From NCBI RefSeq assembly GCF_030867145.1, contig NC_134416.1:18047514-18111513 (forward strand): a DNA stretch of 64,000 nt. The letters are read 5' to 3'. The translations under genes were made by a program, and so were the position numbers. The notes under the pieces are model-generated. The model did no database searches, had not been told where the DNA came from, and saw nothing but the letters and a program-made list of their open reading frames with translations. Every line of letters starts with the position of its first letter. The stretch's first letter is position 1. The DNA comes from Opisthocomus hoazin. Lineage: Eukaryota > Chordata > Aves > Opisthocomiformes > Opisthocomidae. Shown here in pieces: positions 33,280 through 45,000 of the stretch.

Positions 33280-33298
33280 TGGCACCCAAGCGTGGGGC
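33280..33298 (+). other. Primer-binding site, tRNA-Lys(1,2)-like
   Basis: TGGCACCCAAGCGTGGGGC lies 7 bases after the LTR. It matches the tRNA-Lys(1,2) primer-binding site TGGCGCCCAACGTGGGGC except for one G-to-A change and one inserted G. Class III elements are often named for tRNA-Leu, so a Lys-type site is notable, though these two errors make the assignment less than certain. Confidence 0.7.
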
Positions 33299-33401
33299 AG
33301 CGATAACGGCAGAGCTGAGCAGCGGGTGTTAAAACTGCTTTCTTAGATTTTGTTAAATTTTGTTATACGCATTTTTCTGTGTTAAATAGTCTCCGGTAAA
33401 A

Positions 33402-35384
33402 ATGTTTCTGTCTTTCATCAGATGGTTGTGGTTTTTGAATCCTTATTTGCAGTATGTATTCAATGCCGTGCTGTTCATCATCGCTGGGAAAAAGATCAGG
33501 ATGATAATTTTGCTCTACTGTACGATATCAACTTATGACATGATAACGTCCATGTGCATGAAATTAGGCTTGTATTTGCATGTGGCACAGCGGTCATTTC
33601 CATACCTCGGATCCTATGTCCTAGAATTTGTTAATAATCAAACCCAATCTGTGAGGAAAACCGAAGGGGATACCTTCCCCCACTCTTTCTCCCCCCCTCT
33701 CTCCTTCAGGCCAGTCCTAACGGCTTTTGAGAATTTCGAGTACCCGTGGGATGCTCAGGCCATCGGGTTTCTATTGTTATGCCTCCTGAATGGGTTTCAG
33801 GTTTTGTTTAGGGTTAAGCAAGCAGTTAAGAACATCGTGCAGAGACCTACCCTGGAGCTGGATAGCTGTGAGTGGCTGGGTGTGTGGGACAGCATGGGCA
33901 AGTACCTAGGGCAGTGGACACCCCCGATGTTTTTTAAACTCACCCCTGAGCAAGTACAGAATCCGGAAAAACTAGTAAAGTATCTGCAAAAAGTGTGCTG
34001 CCACCCTGGGAACTCCAGAAAGACACAGATCACAGCAACGTTCTGGGGTCTGGCCCATGCCTACCGAGCTGCCCTGTTCAACACTGTTGAGTGCCCTAAA
34101 GGGGAAAGGGGGGGAAACGAAGCGGCAGGCGCTGCGACAGGCACTGCCCCCCCAGCCGGCCCTGCAGCCCCTCCAGCCCAGCAGGCAGTCACAGCCCCCC
34201 CGACCGGCACCACGGCTGCTGCAGCCACTGGTGTGGTCCCGGCTCCCCCGGTGGGCACAGCAGCTGCTGCAGCTCCAGCCACAGGCACAGTGACTAAGCC
34301 CAATGACCAACCTGTGCCGGTTGCAGTCGCGCCAGTAAAACTAAAGACAGACGCAAAGAGATCAGATCGCTCTGGGAGGGATGATGATGAGCCAGGGTCA
34401 CCGCGGGAGATAGAGACAGAGATCATCACCCGGTCCCTGTCCCTGAGCAAGCTGCGAGACATGCAGAAAGATTTCACCCGCCACCCAGGCGAGCACATTG
34501 CCACCTGGCTGCTGCGGTGCTGGGATAACGGGGCCAGCAGCTTGGAATTAGAGGGCAAGGAAGCCAAGAAGCTGGGATCCCTGGCCAGGGATGGGGGCAT
34601 TGACAAAGCCATTGGGAAAAAGGAACAAATCCTCAGCCTCTGGAGGAGACTTCTGTCAGGCATGAGGGAGAGGTACCCTTTCAGTGACGATTTTGTATGC
34701 TATCCTGGCAAGTGCACCAATATGGAAAGGGGTATTCAGTACTTGAGGGAATTAGCTGTGCGGGAGCTGGTTTACTGTGACACAGACAATGAGCAGGTAC
34801 CCACAGACCCAGATGAACTCCAGTGCTCACAATCCATGTGGAGGAAGTTTGTGCGGAGCGCACCATCCTCACATGCCAACTCACTGGCAATAATAGACTG
34901 GAAAGGCAAGGAGGCACCAACAGTGGATGAGGTGGCTGTCAGACTCCGGCAATATGAGGAAAGTCTCTCTTCCTCCCTTGTCTCAGCTGTGGAGAAACTG
35001 GTCAAGCGACTAGAAAGGAATATGTCCTACTCTCCACCTGTACGGGCCAGTGTCTCAGCTATTAGGGGCAAGCGTTTCTCTGCTCAGGAGAGGGAATACA
35101 GAGGCTATACACCCAGGGGCACCCTGTGGTTCTACCTGCGTGACCACGGAGAGGACATGAGGAAGTGGGATGGAAAACCCACCTCAAGTCTAGAGGCACG
35201 AGTGCATGAGTTGCGAGGTAAAACAATCACCAAAGGGGATTCTGTTAGGAAAAATGCCGCTCCAGTTTGCAGCAGCCAGCTCTCCAGACCAGGTAGACAG
35301 TTTGATCTTGATTCCGATCCTCTGGAGGGGACCTCCAAGTCATTTTTACAGCAGGTGAGCAGCAAATTCTCTGACGAGGATTAG
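33402..35384 (+). CDS. gag: ERVL Gag, intact 660-codon frame
   Basis: This is the only long undamaged frame in the window outside simple repeats. Residues 1-150 are unusually hydrophobic ('NPYLQYVFNAVLFIIAG', 'IGFLLLCLLNGFQVLFRV') with membrane-segment-like stretches. Residues about 150-225 ('WLGVWDSMGKYLGQWTPPMF') are helical. Residues about 230-310 are an Ala/Pro/Thr/Gly linker of low complexity. Residues 330-560 resemble capsid ('LRDMQKDFTRHPGEHIATWL', 'PSSHANSLAIIDWKG'). No CCHC zinc knuckle is visible. It ends in TAG at 35382-35384 in the same frame as the protease that follows. The start is the first ATG after the primer-binding site. Gag is a structural protein; whether it is expressed is unknown. 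Confidence 0.85.
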   Translation: MFLSFIRWLWFLNPYLQYVFNAVLFIIAGKKIRMIILLYCTISTYDMITSMCMKLGLYLHVAQRSFPYLGSYVLEFVNNQTQSVRKTEGDTFPHSFSPPLSFRPVLTAFENFEYPWDAQAIGFLLLCLLNGFQVLFRVKQAVKNIVQRPTLELDSCEWLGVWDSMGKYLGQWTPPMFFKLTPEQVQNPEKLVKYLQKVCCHPGNSRKTQITATFWGLAHAYRAALFNTVECPKGERGGNEAAGAATGTAPPAGPAAPPAQQAVTAPPTGTTAAAATGVVPAPPVGTAAAAAPATGTVTKPNDQPVPVAVAPVKLKTDAKRSDRSGRDDDEPGSPREIETEIITRSLSLSKLRDMQKDFTRHPGEHIATWLLRCWDNGASSLELEGKEAKKLGSLARDGGIDKAIGKKEQILSLWRRLLSGMRERYPFSDDFVCYPGKCTNMERGIQYLRELAVRELVYCDTDNEQVPTDPDELQCSQSMWRKFVRSAPSSHANSLAIIDWKGKEAPTVDEVAVRLRQYEESLSSSLVSAVEKLVKRLERNMSYSPPVRASVSAIRGKRFSAQEREYRGYTPRGTLWFYLRDHGEDMRKWDGKPTSSLEARVHELRGKTITKGDSVRKNAAPVCSSQLSRPGRQFDLDSDPLEGTSKSFLQQVSSKFSDED

Positions 35385-36468
35385 AGGGGTCCTGCCTCCA
35401 GCCAGGTGGAGGAAAGGGACAACCACGTTTATTGGTCGATGTGGTTTTGGTGGCCTGGCACGTCAGATCCACAAGAGTATAAAGTTCTAGTGGACACTGG
35501 TGCACAGTGTACTTGAATGCCATCAGATTTCAAAGGGTCAGAGTCCATTTGCATTTCTGGAGTGATAGGGGGGTCCCAAGAGCTGAGTGTATTGGAGGCT
35601 GAAGTGAGCCTCACTGGGCAGGAGTGGCAGAAGCACCCCATTGTACCTGGATCCGAGGCTCCGTGCATCCTTGGGATAGACTGTCTCAGGAGAGGGTATT
35701 TCAAGGACCCAAAGGGGTATCGGTGAGCTTTCGGCATAGCTGCTTTGGAGACGGAAGAAATTAAACAGCTGTCCATCTTGCCTGGTCTCTTGGAGGATCC
35801 TTCTGTTGTGGGGTTGCTGAGGGTTGAAGAACAACAGGTGCCAATTGCAACAACAACAGTGCGCCGGTGACAGTGTCGTACCAACCGAGACTCCCTTCTC
35901 CCCATTCATCAGCTGATCCGTCAACTGGAGAGTCAAGAAGTGATCAGAAAAACTCGCTCACCCTTTAACAGTCCCATATGGCCAGAGAGAAAATCTACTG
36001 GAGAGTGGAGACTGACAATAGACTACCGTGGCCTGAATGAAGTCACACCACTGATGAGTGCTGCCATGCCAGACATGCTAGAACTTCAGTATCAGCTGGA
36101 GTCAAAGGCAGCCAAGTGGTATGCGACAATTGACATCGCTAACGCATTCTTCTCCATCCCTTTGGCAGCAGAGTGCAGGCCACAGTTTGCTTTCACCTGG
36201 AGGGGCATCCAGTACACCTGGAATCGACTGCCCAGGGGTGGAAACACAGTCCCACCATTTGCCATGGACTAATCCAGACTGCACTGGAAAAGGGTGAAGC
36301 TCCAGAACATCTGCAGTACATCAATGACATCATTGTATGGGGTGACACCGCGGAGGAAGTTTTTGAGAAAGGGGAGAAAATAGTTCAGATCCTTCTGAAA
36401 GCCGGTTTCGCCATTAAGCGAAGTAAAGTCAAGGGACCTGCTCAAAAGATCCAGTTTTTGGAATAAAA
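35385..36468 (+). pseudogene. pro-pol: ERVL protease and reverse transcriptase, first part
   Basis: The gag frame continues past TAG into an aspartic protease ('YKVLVDTGAQCT'; catalytic Asp present). TGA codons interrupt it at 35514-35516, 35724-35726 and 35868-35870. Reverse transcriptase follows: 'VIRKTRSPFNSPIWPERKST', 'EWRLTIDYRGLNEVTPLMSA', and 'WYATIDIANAFFSIPL' with the first catalytic Asp. A frameshift near 36235-36245 ('NRLPRGG') changes frame. The YxDD box reads 'YINDIIVWG': the Asp codon at 36323-36325 is AAT (Asn), which would abolish polymerization. A 1-base loss near 36465 causes the next frame change. Confidence 0.92.
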
Positions 36469-38568
36469 TGGCAGGATGGGTGCCGTCAAATCCCAATGGA
36501 TGTCATCAACAAAATAACAGCTATGTCCCCACCAACCAGTAAAAAGGAAGCACAGGCCTTCCTGGGTGTTGTGGGTTTTTGGAGGATGCACATCCCAAAT
36601 TACTGCCAGATTGTAAGTCCTCTGTACCACGTGACCAGGAAGAAGAATGATTTTGAATGGGGCCCTGAGCAACGACAGGCATTTGAACAGATTAAACGGG
36701 AGATAGTTCATGCTGTAGCCCTTGGTCCAGTCCGGTCAGGGCAAGATGTTAAAAACGTACTGTACACCGCAGCCGGGGAGAATGGCCCAACCTGGAGTCT
36801 CTGGCAGAAAGCACCAGGGGAGACTCGAGGTCGACCCCTGGGGTTTTGGAGCCGGCGATACAAAGGATCGGAGGCCCGCTATACTCCCACTGAAAAAGAG
36901 ATTCTGGCAGCATATGAAGGCGTTCGAGCTGCTTCAGAAGTGGTCGGCACTGAAGCACAGCTCCTCCTAGCACCACGATTGCCGGTCCTGGGCTGGATGT
37001 TCAAAGAGAGGGTCCCCTCTACGCATCATGCCACCGATGCTACGTGGAGTAAGTGGGTCACGCTGATCACCCAGCGCGCCCGAATGGGAAACCCCAGTCG
37101 CCCAGGAATTCTGGAGGTAATCATGGACTGGCCAGAAGGCAAATATTTTGGAGCATCGCCAGAGGAGGAGGTGACACGTGCTGAAGAGGCCCCACTGTAT
37201 AACCAGCTGCCAGAAGATAAGAAACAGTATGCCCTGTTCACGGATGGGTCCTGTCGCATTGTGGGGAAGCAGCGGAGGTGGAAGGCTGCTGTATGGAGCC
37301 CTACACAACAAGTCACGGAAACTGCCGAGGGAGAAGGTGAGTCCAGCCAGTTTGCAGAGGTGAAAGCCATCCAGCTGGCTTTAGACATTGCCAGTCGAGA
37401 GAAGTGGCCAGTGCTCTATCTTTACACCGACTCTTGGATGGTGGCCAATGCCTTGTGGGGGTGGCTGCAGCAATGGAAGAAGAACAACTGGCAGCGCAGA
37501 GGCAAACCCATCTGGGCTGCCCCATTGTGGCAAGATATTGCTGCCTGCCTGGAGCAGTTGGCTGTAAAAGTCCGTCACGTGGACGCCCACGTCCCTAAGA
37601 GTCGGGCCACTGAGGAACATCAAAACAACCACCAGGTAGATCAGACTGCTAAGATTGAAGTGGCTCAGGTGGATGTGGACTGGCAACATAAGGGTGAACT
37701 CTTTATAGCTCGGTGGGCCCATGACACCTCGGGCCACCAAGGAAGAGACGCGACATACCGATGGGCTTGTGACCGAGGGGTGGACTTGACCATGGATACC
37801 ATTGCACAGGTTATCCATGAATGTGAAACATGCGCTGCAATCAAGCAAGCCAAGCGGGTAAAGCCTCAGTGGTATGGAGGACGATGGCTAAAATATAAAT
37901 ATGGGGAGGCTTGGCAGATTGACTACATCACGCTGCCACAAACCCGCCAAGGCAAGCTCTATGTGCTCACAATGGTGGAGGTCACCACCGGATGGCTGGA
38001 AACCTACCCTGTGCCCCATGCCACCACCCGGAATACCATCCTGGGCCTGGAAAAACAAGTCCTGTGGCGACATGGCACTCCCGAAAGAATTGAGTCGGAC
38101 AGCGGGACTCATTTTCGCAACAGCCTCATAGACACCTGGGACAAAGAACATGGTATCGAGTGGGTGTATCACATCCCCTACCATGCACCAGCCTCTGGAA
38201 AGATCAAGCGGTACAATGGGCTGCTAAAAACCACTTTGAGGGCAATGGGGGGTGGGACTTTCAAAAACTGGGATACCCATTTAGCAAAGGCCACCTGGTT
38301 GGTTAACACCAGAGGGTCCACCAACCGGGCTGGTCCTGCCCAGTCAAAACCTCAGCGCCCTGTAGAAGGGGATAAAGTCCCTGTAGTGCACATGCGGAAC
38401 ATGTTAGGGAAGATGGTTTGGGTTAGTCCTGCCTCGGGCAAAGGCAAGCCTGTCCACGGGATTGCTTTTGCTCAAGTACCTGGGTGTACCTGGTGGGTAA
38501 TGCGGAAGGATGGGGAAGTCAGATGCGTACCTCATGGGGATTTGATTTTGGGTGAAAATAGTCCATAA
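36469..38568 (+). pseudogene. pol: ERVL RT thumb, RNase H and integrase
   Basis: One open frame of about 690 codons. Thumb and connection ('SKKEAQAFLGVVGFWRMHIP') lead to RNase H with 'YALFTDGSCRI', 'QFAEVKAIQLAL', 'LYTDSWMVANALWG' and 'VRHVDAHVPKS', all key acidic residues present. Integrase has its zinc site ('RWAHDTSGHQGRDATY' and 'CETC'), core Asp in 'WQIDYITLPQT' and Asp in 'ERIESDSGTHFRNS'. The expected core Glu is Lys in 'SGKIKRYNGLLK' (AAG at 38206-38208), so integration activity is lost. The C-terminal domain ends at TAA 38566-38568. I see no dUTPase after integrase. Confidence 0.92.
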
Positions 38569-39060
38569 ATAAATTTTATAAAGTTAATTGTTAAATAACC
38601 CTGTCACTGTCTGTTATCACTGTTTCAATTGTTATATTTAGTACCAGTAGTAGCATAGTGAGAATCATCCAGATTAAAGAAGGATGGACTTTTTTGATGA
38701 ACCCTAGCAGAGCACAGCGATGATGGAACTGGACCTGGTTTTCAACAACTGGCATCCAGCAACTTCATCAGGATCAACATCTCCTGCAGACTGTGGGCAC
38801 GGGCCGCACCAGATACATCAGCCGTGAGCTCCGGATGCAGCAAGTGACCGTCCATCACCACACGTCACCTCTCCTGCCACGGAAGACCATTATGACAGAT
38901 GGAGCCTGAAGTCATGGATTAAATGAACTCAACGGACACTTTAGAGTGATGATCCATAGACTAAGGGAATGATATCTGGAGACAGGAGAAGTGGTGGTGA
39001 TCAACTGGACAATGGGAGACCTGGGCATGAAGTAGATGGTATGGAATAAGGGGTGGATAA
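38569..39060 (+). other. ERVL 3' noncoding region and polypurine tract
   Basis: About 490 bp between pol and the 3' LTR with no envelope frame. It ends in the purine-rich GGAATAAGGGGTGGATAA (about 39043-39060) next to TGTCC of the LTR, the probable plus-strand primer. Confidence 0.85.
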
Positions 39061-39464
39061 TGTCCTGGGTTTGGCCAGGACAGGGTAAATTTTCACTGGA
39101 CTCCAGGAAGGGGCACAGCCGGGGGGTGGGGCTGACCCCACCTGGCGAAACAGAGCCCGGTATTCCATACCGTGTGATGTCATGCTGGGTTCCAGTGGGG
39201 GGGGGCAGCGCGGCGGGAACTCTCTTGCGGCTCGGGAGCGTGCGGCGCCGGTGTGGTCCGAGAGAACAGGTCTGTTTTTGTCGTGTTTTCTCCTTATCTG
39301 TATCGTTGTTGTTACTGTTCCCTCTGTTTGCTGTTCTGTTAAACTGCCCTTATCCCTATCCACCATTTTTTTGCCTGTTTTCTTTCCATTCTCCTCCGCA
39401 CCGCGGCGGGGAGAGGGGTGGCCGCGTGGCGCTTTTTTTGCCGGCGGCAGCCGAAACCAAACCA
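39061..39464 (+). repeat. 3' LTR of ERVL
   Basis: It pairs with 32867-33272 and ends CCGAAACCAAACCA. ACAC follows. The G run is one base shorter, and TAGGGG has become TGGGG. Confidence 0.95.
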
Positions 39465-41747
39465 ACACAGACCTCTGCCATGCCTTCTGCATCTTGATAA
39501 TCTTTGGAGAAGTTCCAAATCCAATGCCGTCCTGAGTTTTGTGGGTCAATCCTTGCCAAGACGCAGGGAGCATAGTGTTGTACAGGACTCAGAGAGTGAC
39601 ACAGCATCTGAAGTCTGCCAGAGGTTCCCAGAAGTCTGGGTCTATCAATATTGTTGGCACCCACAGGTGTCTATATGAATTTTTCTGTTTGTGTCTCCGT
39701 TTCTATTTTAAACTGCTAGTTTCCCCCTTGGGGCAATCACCACATTGACGTCAGAACGTTGCCCAGCACCTCATTTATGTCCAAGAAGAGAGGGAAACAG
39801 TGTTGAGAAGAGAGCCCAATGGAAAAAACAATATTCAGTGTGTGTTTAAAGCATTGAGGGAGGAGTAATAACTGAAAGAGAAGGGAAATTTTAAGTCAGT
39901 GTATTTACGTTATCCTATATAAAAAAAAAAAAAGGTAATTTTGGCTATAAATACAGCACTAGTATCAGAGAATATAGTTAGGCAAAAATTTTGGCATATC
40001 TGAATAACTGTTTTCAGGTGAAATAACTTGAAGTTGTTTTTCATAATTTTTTTCTCCATTCGAGAATTTTCTTATTGCCGTTAAACAAAGGTCTTGATAA
40101 ACCTATGGTGTCTTTTTCTTTCATTCCATGTATTTTTCTTAATCACACAAATCTTTGCAGGAGATATTAGGTATTTATAGAACTCTGTCTTGTTAGTCAT
40201 AACACCATGTTCTGATCTAAAGCTGTTGCAAGCTCCAGATGGAGCTAGACAGTATCTTGTCCAATAAACTCTGGTGGTAATGCACAAATTAAGCAATTTA
40301 TGCTCATAAATCTTCTTTAGTCAGATAATGACAACATAGAGCTGTACTGTATGTATGTATTTGAATTCAGTACTCAGTGTCCAACATATTTTCTTTTTTT
40401 TTCTTTTTTTTTTAGATAATGGTTTGGCTCTTACAGTGGACCAGAATGGCTTTTAAGAGATTTTTATCATCTCTGTGGCCGAAAGAAACAGAGACAAAAT
40501 ATATTACACAGCATACAAACTGCAGTATCATCTGCATCTTACCTTTCGCTTTTCTCTCTTACTGAACTTTGTTATCCATTCACACCCCTCTTTCCTGTTC
40601 TTTTACTTCATTCATTCTCATTTAACTCTTCTTCTTTCCCAGTCCTGTAGTCCAATGGGTATGTGAGAATATTGGCTTTCATTTTTTAAAACGGAAATTC
40701 TCGTTCGTACAACGGTGGATTGGGGCCAAATAACCCTGAAAGAAAGTATATTATTTATGACTATTTGAAGGTTACTTGGTTTAAAAGCTGGTCTTATAAT
40801 TTGGAAAGACTGGCTTCATATTTTCTGAAGGTTTGTTGTTGGCAATATTGCATGGCTTCTCCAATCTTGGGCATCTGTAAAGACACTGATGACAAATGCA
40901 GTCTTTGTATTTCTCCAGTCTTGGACACTGCTTTCAAATATTTTCTTTCTCCATCCCTACCTGTTTCTACAACCTACTTTTGCAACTTAAGGATAAAGGG
41001 GAGGGATATCTTGATTTTCCTGCTCTTCAGGTAAAACCAAAGCAATCTGCCTGGTTTTTGTTTTATTGGTTAAATGGTGGAATAATAAAACAACTTTAAT
41101 TTCAGTTGAAGTTTGTTTTTTGCCAGACATGTAGAATATTTGTTCAGTGTTCCTTAAATCTCTGGATATTGCTGTTAACTCTTGGTATTAGGAGTCCAGA
41201 CCTCTTATTCTTGACACCACTAACAGCTGCCAACCCAAGTAATATACACCTACTCCCTATAACCCAGAAGTCCTCTTTGCTGTTCTATGGGAAGCACGGT
41301 GCTTTGCTGAGGGACATTGCCCTCTGCAGCCTTTGCTCACATACAGCGATTCAGTGTTGGCCTCAGTCTGGGGTCTGGTGCACCAGGAAAGCTTAGCTCT
41401 ATTTGTGTTATACCAACTTTCTTTAACCTGAAGTGGAGTTTGTTGTTGTTGTTGTAACAGTTTTTTATGTTTGTTTACTGGGTTTTTTTTACTTGAGAGC
41501 TCGTTTTTTTAAAAAAAATGGTACAGAACGTGTAACTACATAGCAAAAGTCAATAGATACTAGTTCTGCAGGAAAAAAAAAGGAAAAAAAAAAAGAAAAG
41601 GCAAAAAATAATTAAAGACTTGTGCCTGCCTGCTTTTCTCAGGCAAAGCTACAGTTGTCTGTTGGGTGTCCAAGGAATTCAGGATCAGACTCAGTCATCA
41701 GTGTTAAACCTGGAGACACTAGCTAGTTAGGTAACCTGGCAGCCAAA

Positions 41748-42010
41748 TGTTGGAAACATCCAAAGATGTCTCAAACACAACACAAAAGAGGTTGATTTAT
41801 TGCTTTCCCTGCAGCCAGAGCTTGTTTCCATAGAAATAGCTCTGGGTTGCTTCCTGGTTTCATGAGTCCTTTATATACCTCTGGTACACTGTGTCACAGC
41901 ATAAGGGAAAAACATGTGGAGACCTGATTCACCTCTCACTTGTAACAACTTTACACTAGTGCTAATCAAGAAAAGTGATTAAATTATTCCTGATCCGCAG
42001 AGCAGTTCCT
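41748..42010 (-). repeat. Candidate solo LTR, antisense
   Basis: On the minus strand a TATA-like AGGTATATAAAGG (near 41869-41881) is followed about 75 bp downstream by GCAATAAATCAACC (near 41790-41803), the promoter-to-polyadenylation spacing of a short LTR. The + strand left end starts TGTTGGAAAC. I cannot find the other end or a target duplication. Chance occurrence in AT-rich DNA is possible. Confidence 0.35.
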
Positions 42011-45000
42011 CTTAGTGGGCTAATGTTTATTTTCCTTTGAGGAGATGCACTGAAGTTATACTTTTTACCATATATTGAAGAGTAATTAATGTAAAATTTT
42101 TTACATTAAAAAGACTTTTTTACAGTAAATATTTTACACTTCTGCATGTAAAAGTTTTACCATTTTAACGGTAAGTTTGATCTGTGTGATTCTAATATTC
42201 AGAATAATTATGATAGAGCTAATTTTAGAATAAGGATAAGCAGCATTTTTCACTGCATTGTTATTCTTTTCTCTTTAAAATAAATATGAAAGATCTATGT
42301 ATCATCAGAATACAACATTTAAACTTAGTCATAAAAGCAAAACAGGCTCATGTACTAGCCTGGTTGTTTATTTTGTGTAAGAAATTATTTAATTCAGAAA
42401 TTTCAAATCAGTGCTTATAATGAGTTACCTAAACTTATAATACTCCACCTCAGGAAAGTGGTCAGAGATTCTAAATACAACAGTCCCCTCTCAAAGAGGC
42501 CACGTTCTACCGACTTACAGAGATATCAGTATCTTCTTTATTTCTAAGAAAACTAAGGCTATAATGACTGAAGAAATCAGGCATCCTGCTGATAATTAAG
42601 TAAAATAATTTCTTGATAGGCAGAATAATAAGAGGCCTACCAAAGTTATGCACTTCAGTGAGCCCAGTTCTTCCTACTATTACTTTGGATGAACTGTGTC
42701 CTATGAGAGTAACAGAGACTAATGCCTGCATAGCAGATGCTAATGGACAGCAGCATTCAGTGCCTCCAAGTTCAAAATGTCTGTATTTCTTCTTTTGTGT
42801 GATTTTATGGTGTTACGCACTAAGGTCACTAAGGACCCACCTGAAAGCACTTACACGCATGCCTGTTTCCATACCTACTTACTAGAGTTCTTATACACAT
42901 TCTTCAAATCCTCTTAAAGCCAATGCAAGTTGCACATATACCTAAACAGTGAGATGAGCCCTTACCGAGAGGAGAGCTCATCCAAAACTTAATGAAGTCA
43001 AGAAGAACATTTCATTTGGTTAGAATTGGCTTAGGTGGTATGAGTATAAGCTCAAAACAGCTGCTGCTTAAAAACATCTCACCAACTGAAAATAAAAGCA
43101 AGTAAGCCAGGTGGCTAGGAATTGATGGGTCAATGAACACAGTCATGTAGCTTTGCCAAAATCCAGCAAAAGCTTTCCTTATACACATGGAGTATAAGGA
43201 AGAATGAACAAAACTGAAATAAACAATGGAGGGTAAAAAAGCCTTATTGGTATCAATGTGGTTTTTACTCCATCCTACCCTAAATCATATTTTTTATCTC
43301 ATTCGTTTCTATTTCTTCCTCTTCCTCTTATATCTAATAGTGGAAGTTCCATCCTACACTTTTCCAGTATTTTTTTAGCCCTATTGAATTTATGCTGCAG
43401 ATTCTAATTGTCTCTAATCCAAACACTCAGTGTCCGTCTTCATCATCACTGTAACTGGCACCACTTTTGATCAAACTCTTCTAAAATCCGGCTTCAAGGC
43501 ATTTCTTTCCTCTTCCAGTGCTCTTGTGAGTCTATGGACTTCTTCAGTGCATTCTTCAGAGAAAATTCCTTATAATCACTTTCTGACCTGGTCTCTTAGG
43601 TACAGATTTTCACGTGGTGCTATAGTAACCACAGCCCACCTGTGAGAACAGCAGGTGTTATATGCAGCTCTAATTTTCCCATCTTACTCAAACATGAACT
43701 GCATTAGAGCCATTTTCTGGGTATCCCTCACTTTTTATACCTAATCACAGTGCCGCCTTCATAGCACATACAGGTTTAGTTACTGTCTTTGTACCAATCT
43801 ATTTAGTTTTCTTTTCCAAAGTAAAATCTGTGTCTTTCTGATGTTTTGTTATGAATTAGTTTTTAATTTTGAATTGTACATTTGTTGAAGGCTCCACTGA
43901 TAGGCACGTTTGATAAATAAGGAAGTTTGGTACAGTTTAGGCTATAAATAAGGGGAGATCAAACTTGTAATTGGTGCAGAGCTGTACAGTGAGAAAGTTT
44001 CCAGCTCCACTCTATGTACTTGATTACTCAAGATGGTGAAGAAGAACAAACCTTCATCATGACAGCTGTCTCTAATGTAGATACACAGTGCTATGATGCA
44101 TCATTTTGATTTCATACAACTAGGTGAGAGCAAACATATGACCTACCGCATTTTACATTCAACATATTATCTTGAAAGTATAAAAAGAATATAATTAGAA
44201 AGAATAGAAAATGCACAAATTTATAAATAGAGTTTGGAAGTCTCCAAGTACAGCCAGTACGTAACTTGAGGCACTCCAGGATTACCTGGAGCCTTTTGAA
44301 AACATGATGACAGTGCAAATATTTTGTCTCTGTAAGAAATAACACGTCAAAGAAGAAAAAAAAATCACTGCATCAGAAAACAGGGAGTTGGAAGAGAAAT
44401 TGTACTGTGCTCTAATAAAATAAAAATAATAAAAATTCTCCCCTTTTGATTCTTGGTGATAATTGTGCTACAATTGGGAAGAATGTTGATATGCAGCTTT
44501 GAAAGAATGTAATAACCTACAATTTGGAAATCACAGTAATTACAATATTTTTCAATTTCTCTTTTTAATGATCCTACCACCACATGGAAGCTGCCTTCAA
44601 CCATGCTGTGCTACATGAAGTAAAAGAGCATCAATATCACAGATAGATTTGGGACATGATTCCTTATAAGTGAGGTTAACGTAAACAGGATCTGGTCCTT
44701 ACTGAATAAGGCCAAATTATTCCAAGTAAAGGATAATGGTAGAAAATTCCTACCCTGTATTTCTGTCTTTGTATCCTCTTACTGTACATGAGCAGTGGTT
44801 TAAAGAGAATTACTGTGGCTTCCTGTTAGTTATTCTGCATTTGTTGCTATATCTCGTGCTGCTTAACATTGCTAATGCCACTTGTATCAAAGCATACTAT
44901 ACAAATTCATTTGTTGATAAGTTCACACCAAGGACTGATCTGTGAAATGGGACGTGAAGCAGAACTCTACCAAACTATTCTTTAAAATCTTTCAGCTCTG

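Larger units (their letters stand above)
32867..39464 (+). mobile_element. ERVL-type (class III) provirus, nearly complete
   Basis: It is a 6598-bp provirus: 5' LTR, Lys-type primer-binding site, gag (33402-35384), pro-pol (35385-38568), a noncoding 3' region without env, polypurine tract, 3' LTR. Gag and pro-pol share one frame separated by TAG at 35382-35384, so the original element probably used stop-codon readthrough. The LTRs differ by 12 substitutions and two 1-base indels in about 405 bp. Disabling changes are three TGA codons, two frameshifts and two catalytic substitutions in pol. Lack of env is normal for ERVL. Confidence 0.95.

Noticed and set aside
34061..34663. 200-codon open frame antisense to ERVL gag
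   Set aside because: It is a shadow of the high-GC Ala/Pro linker and capsid region of gag; no independent domain is seen.
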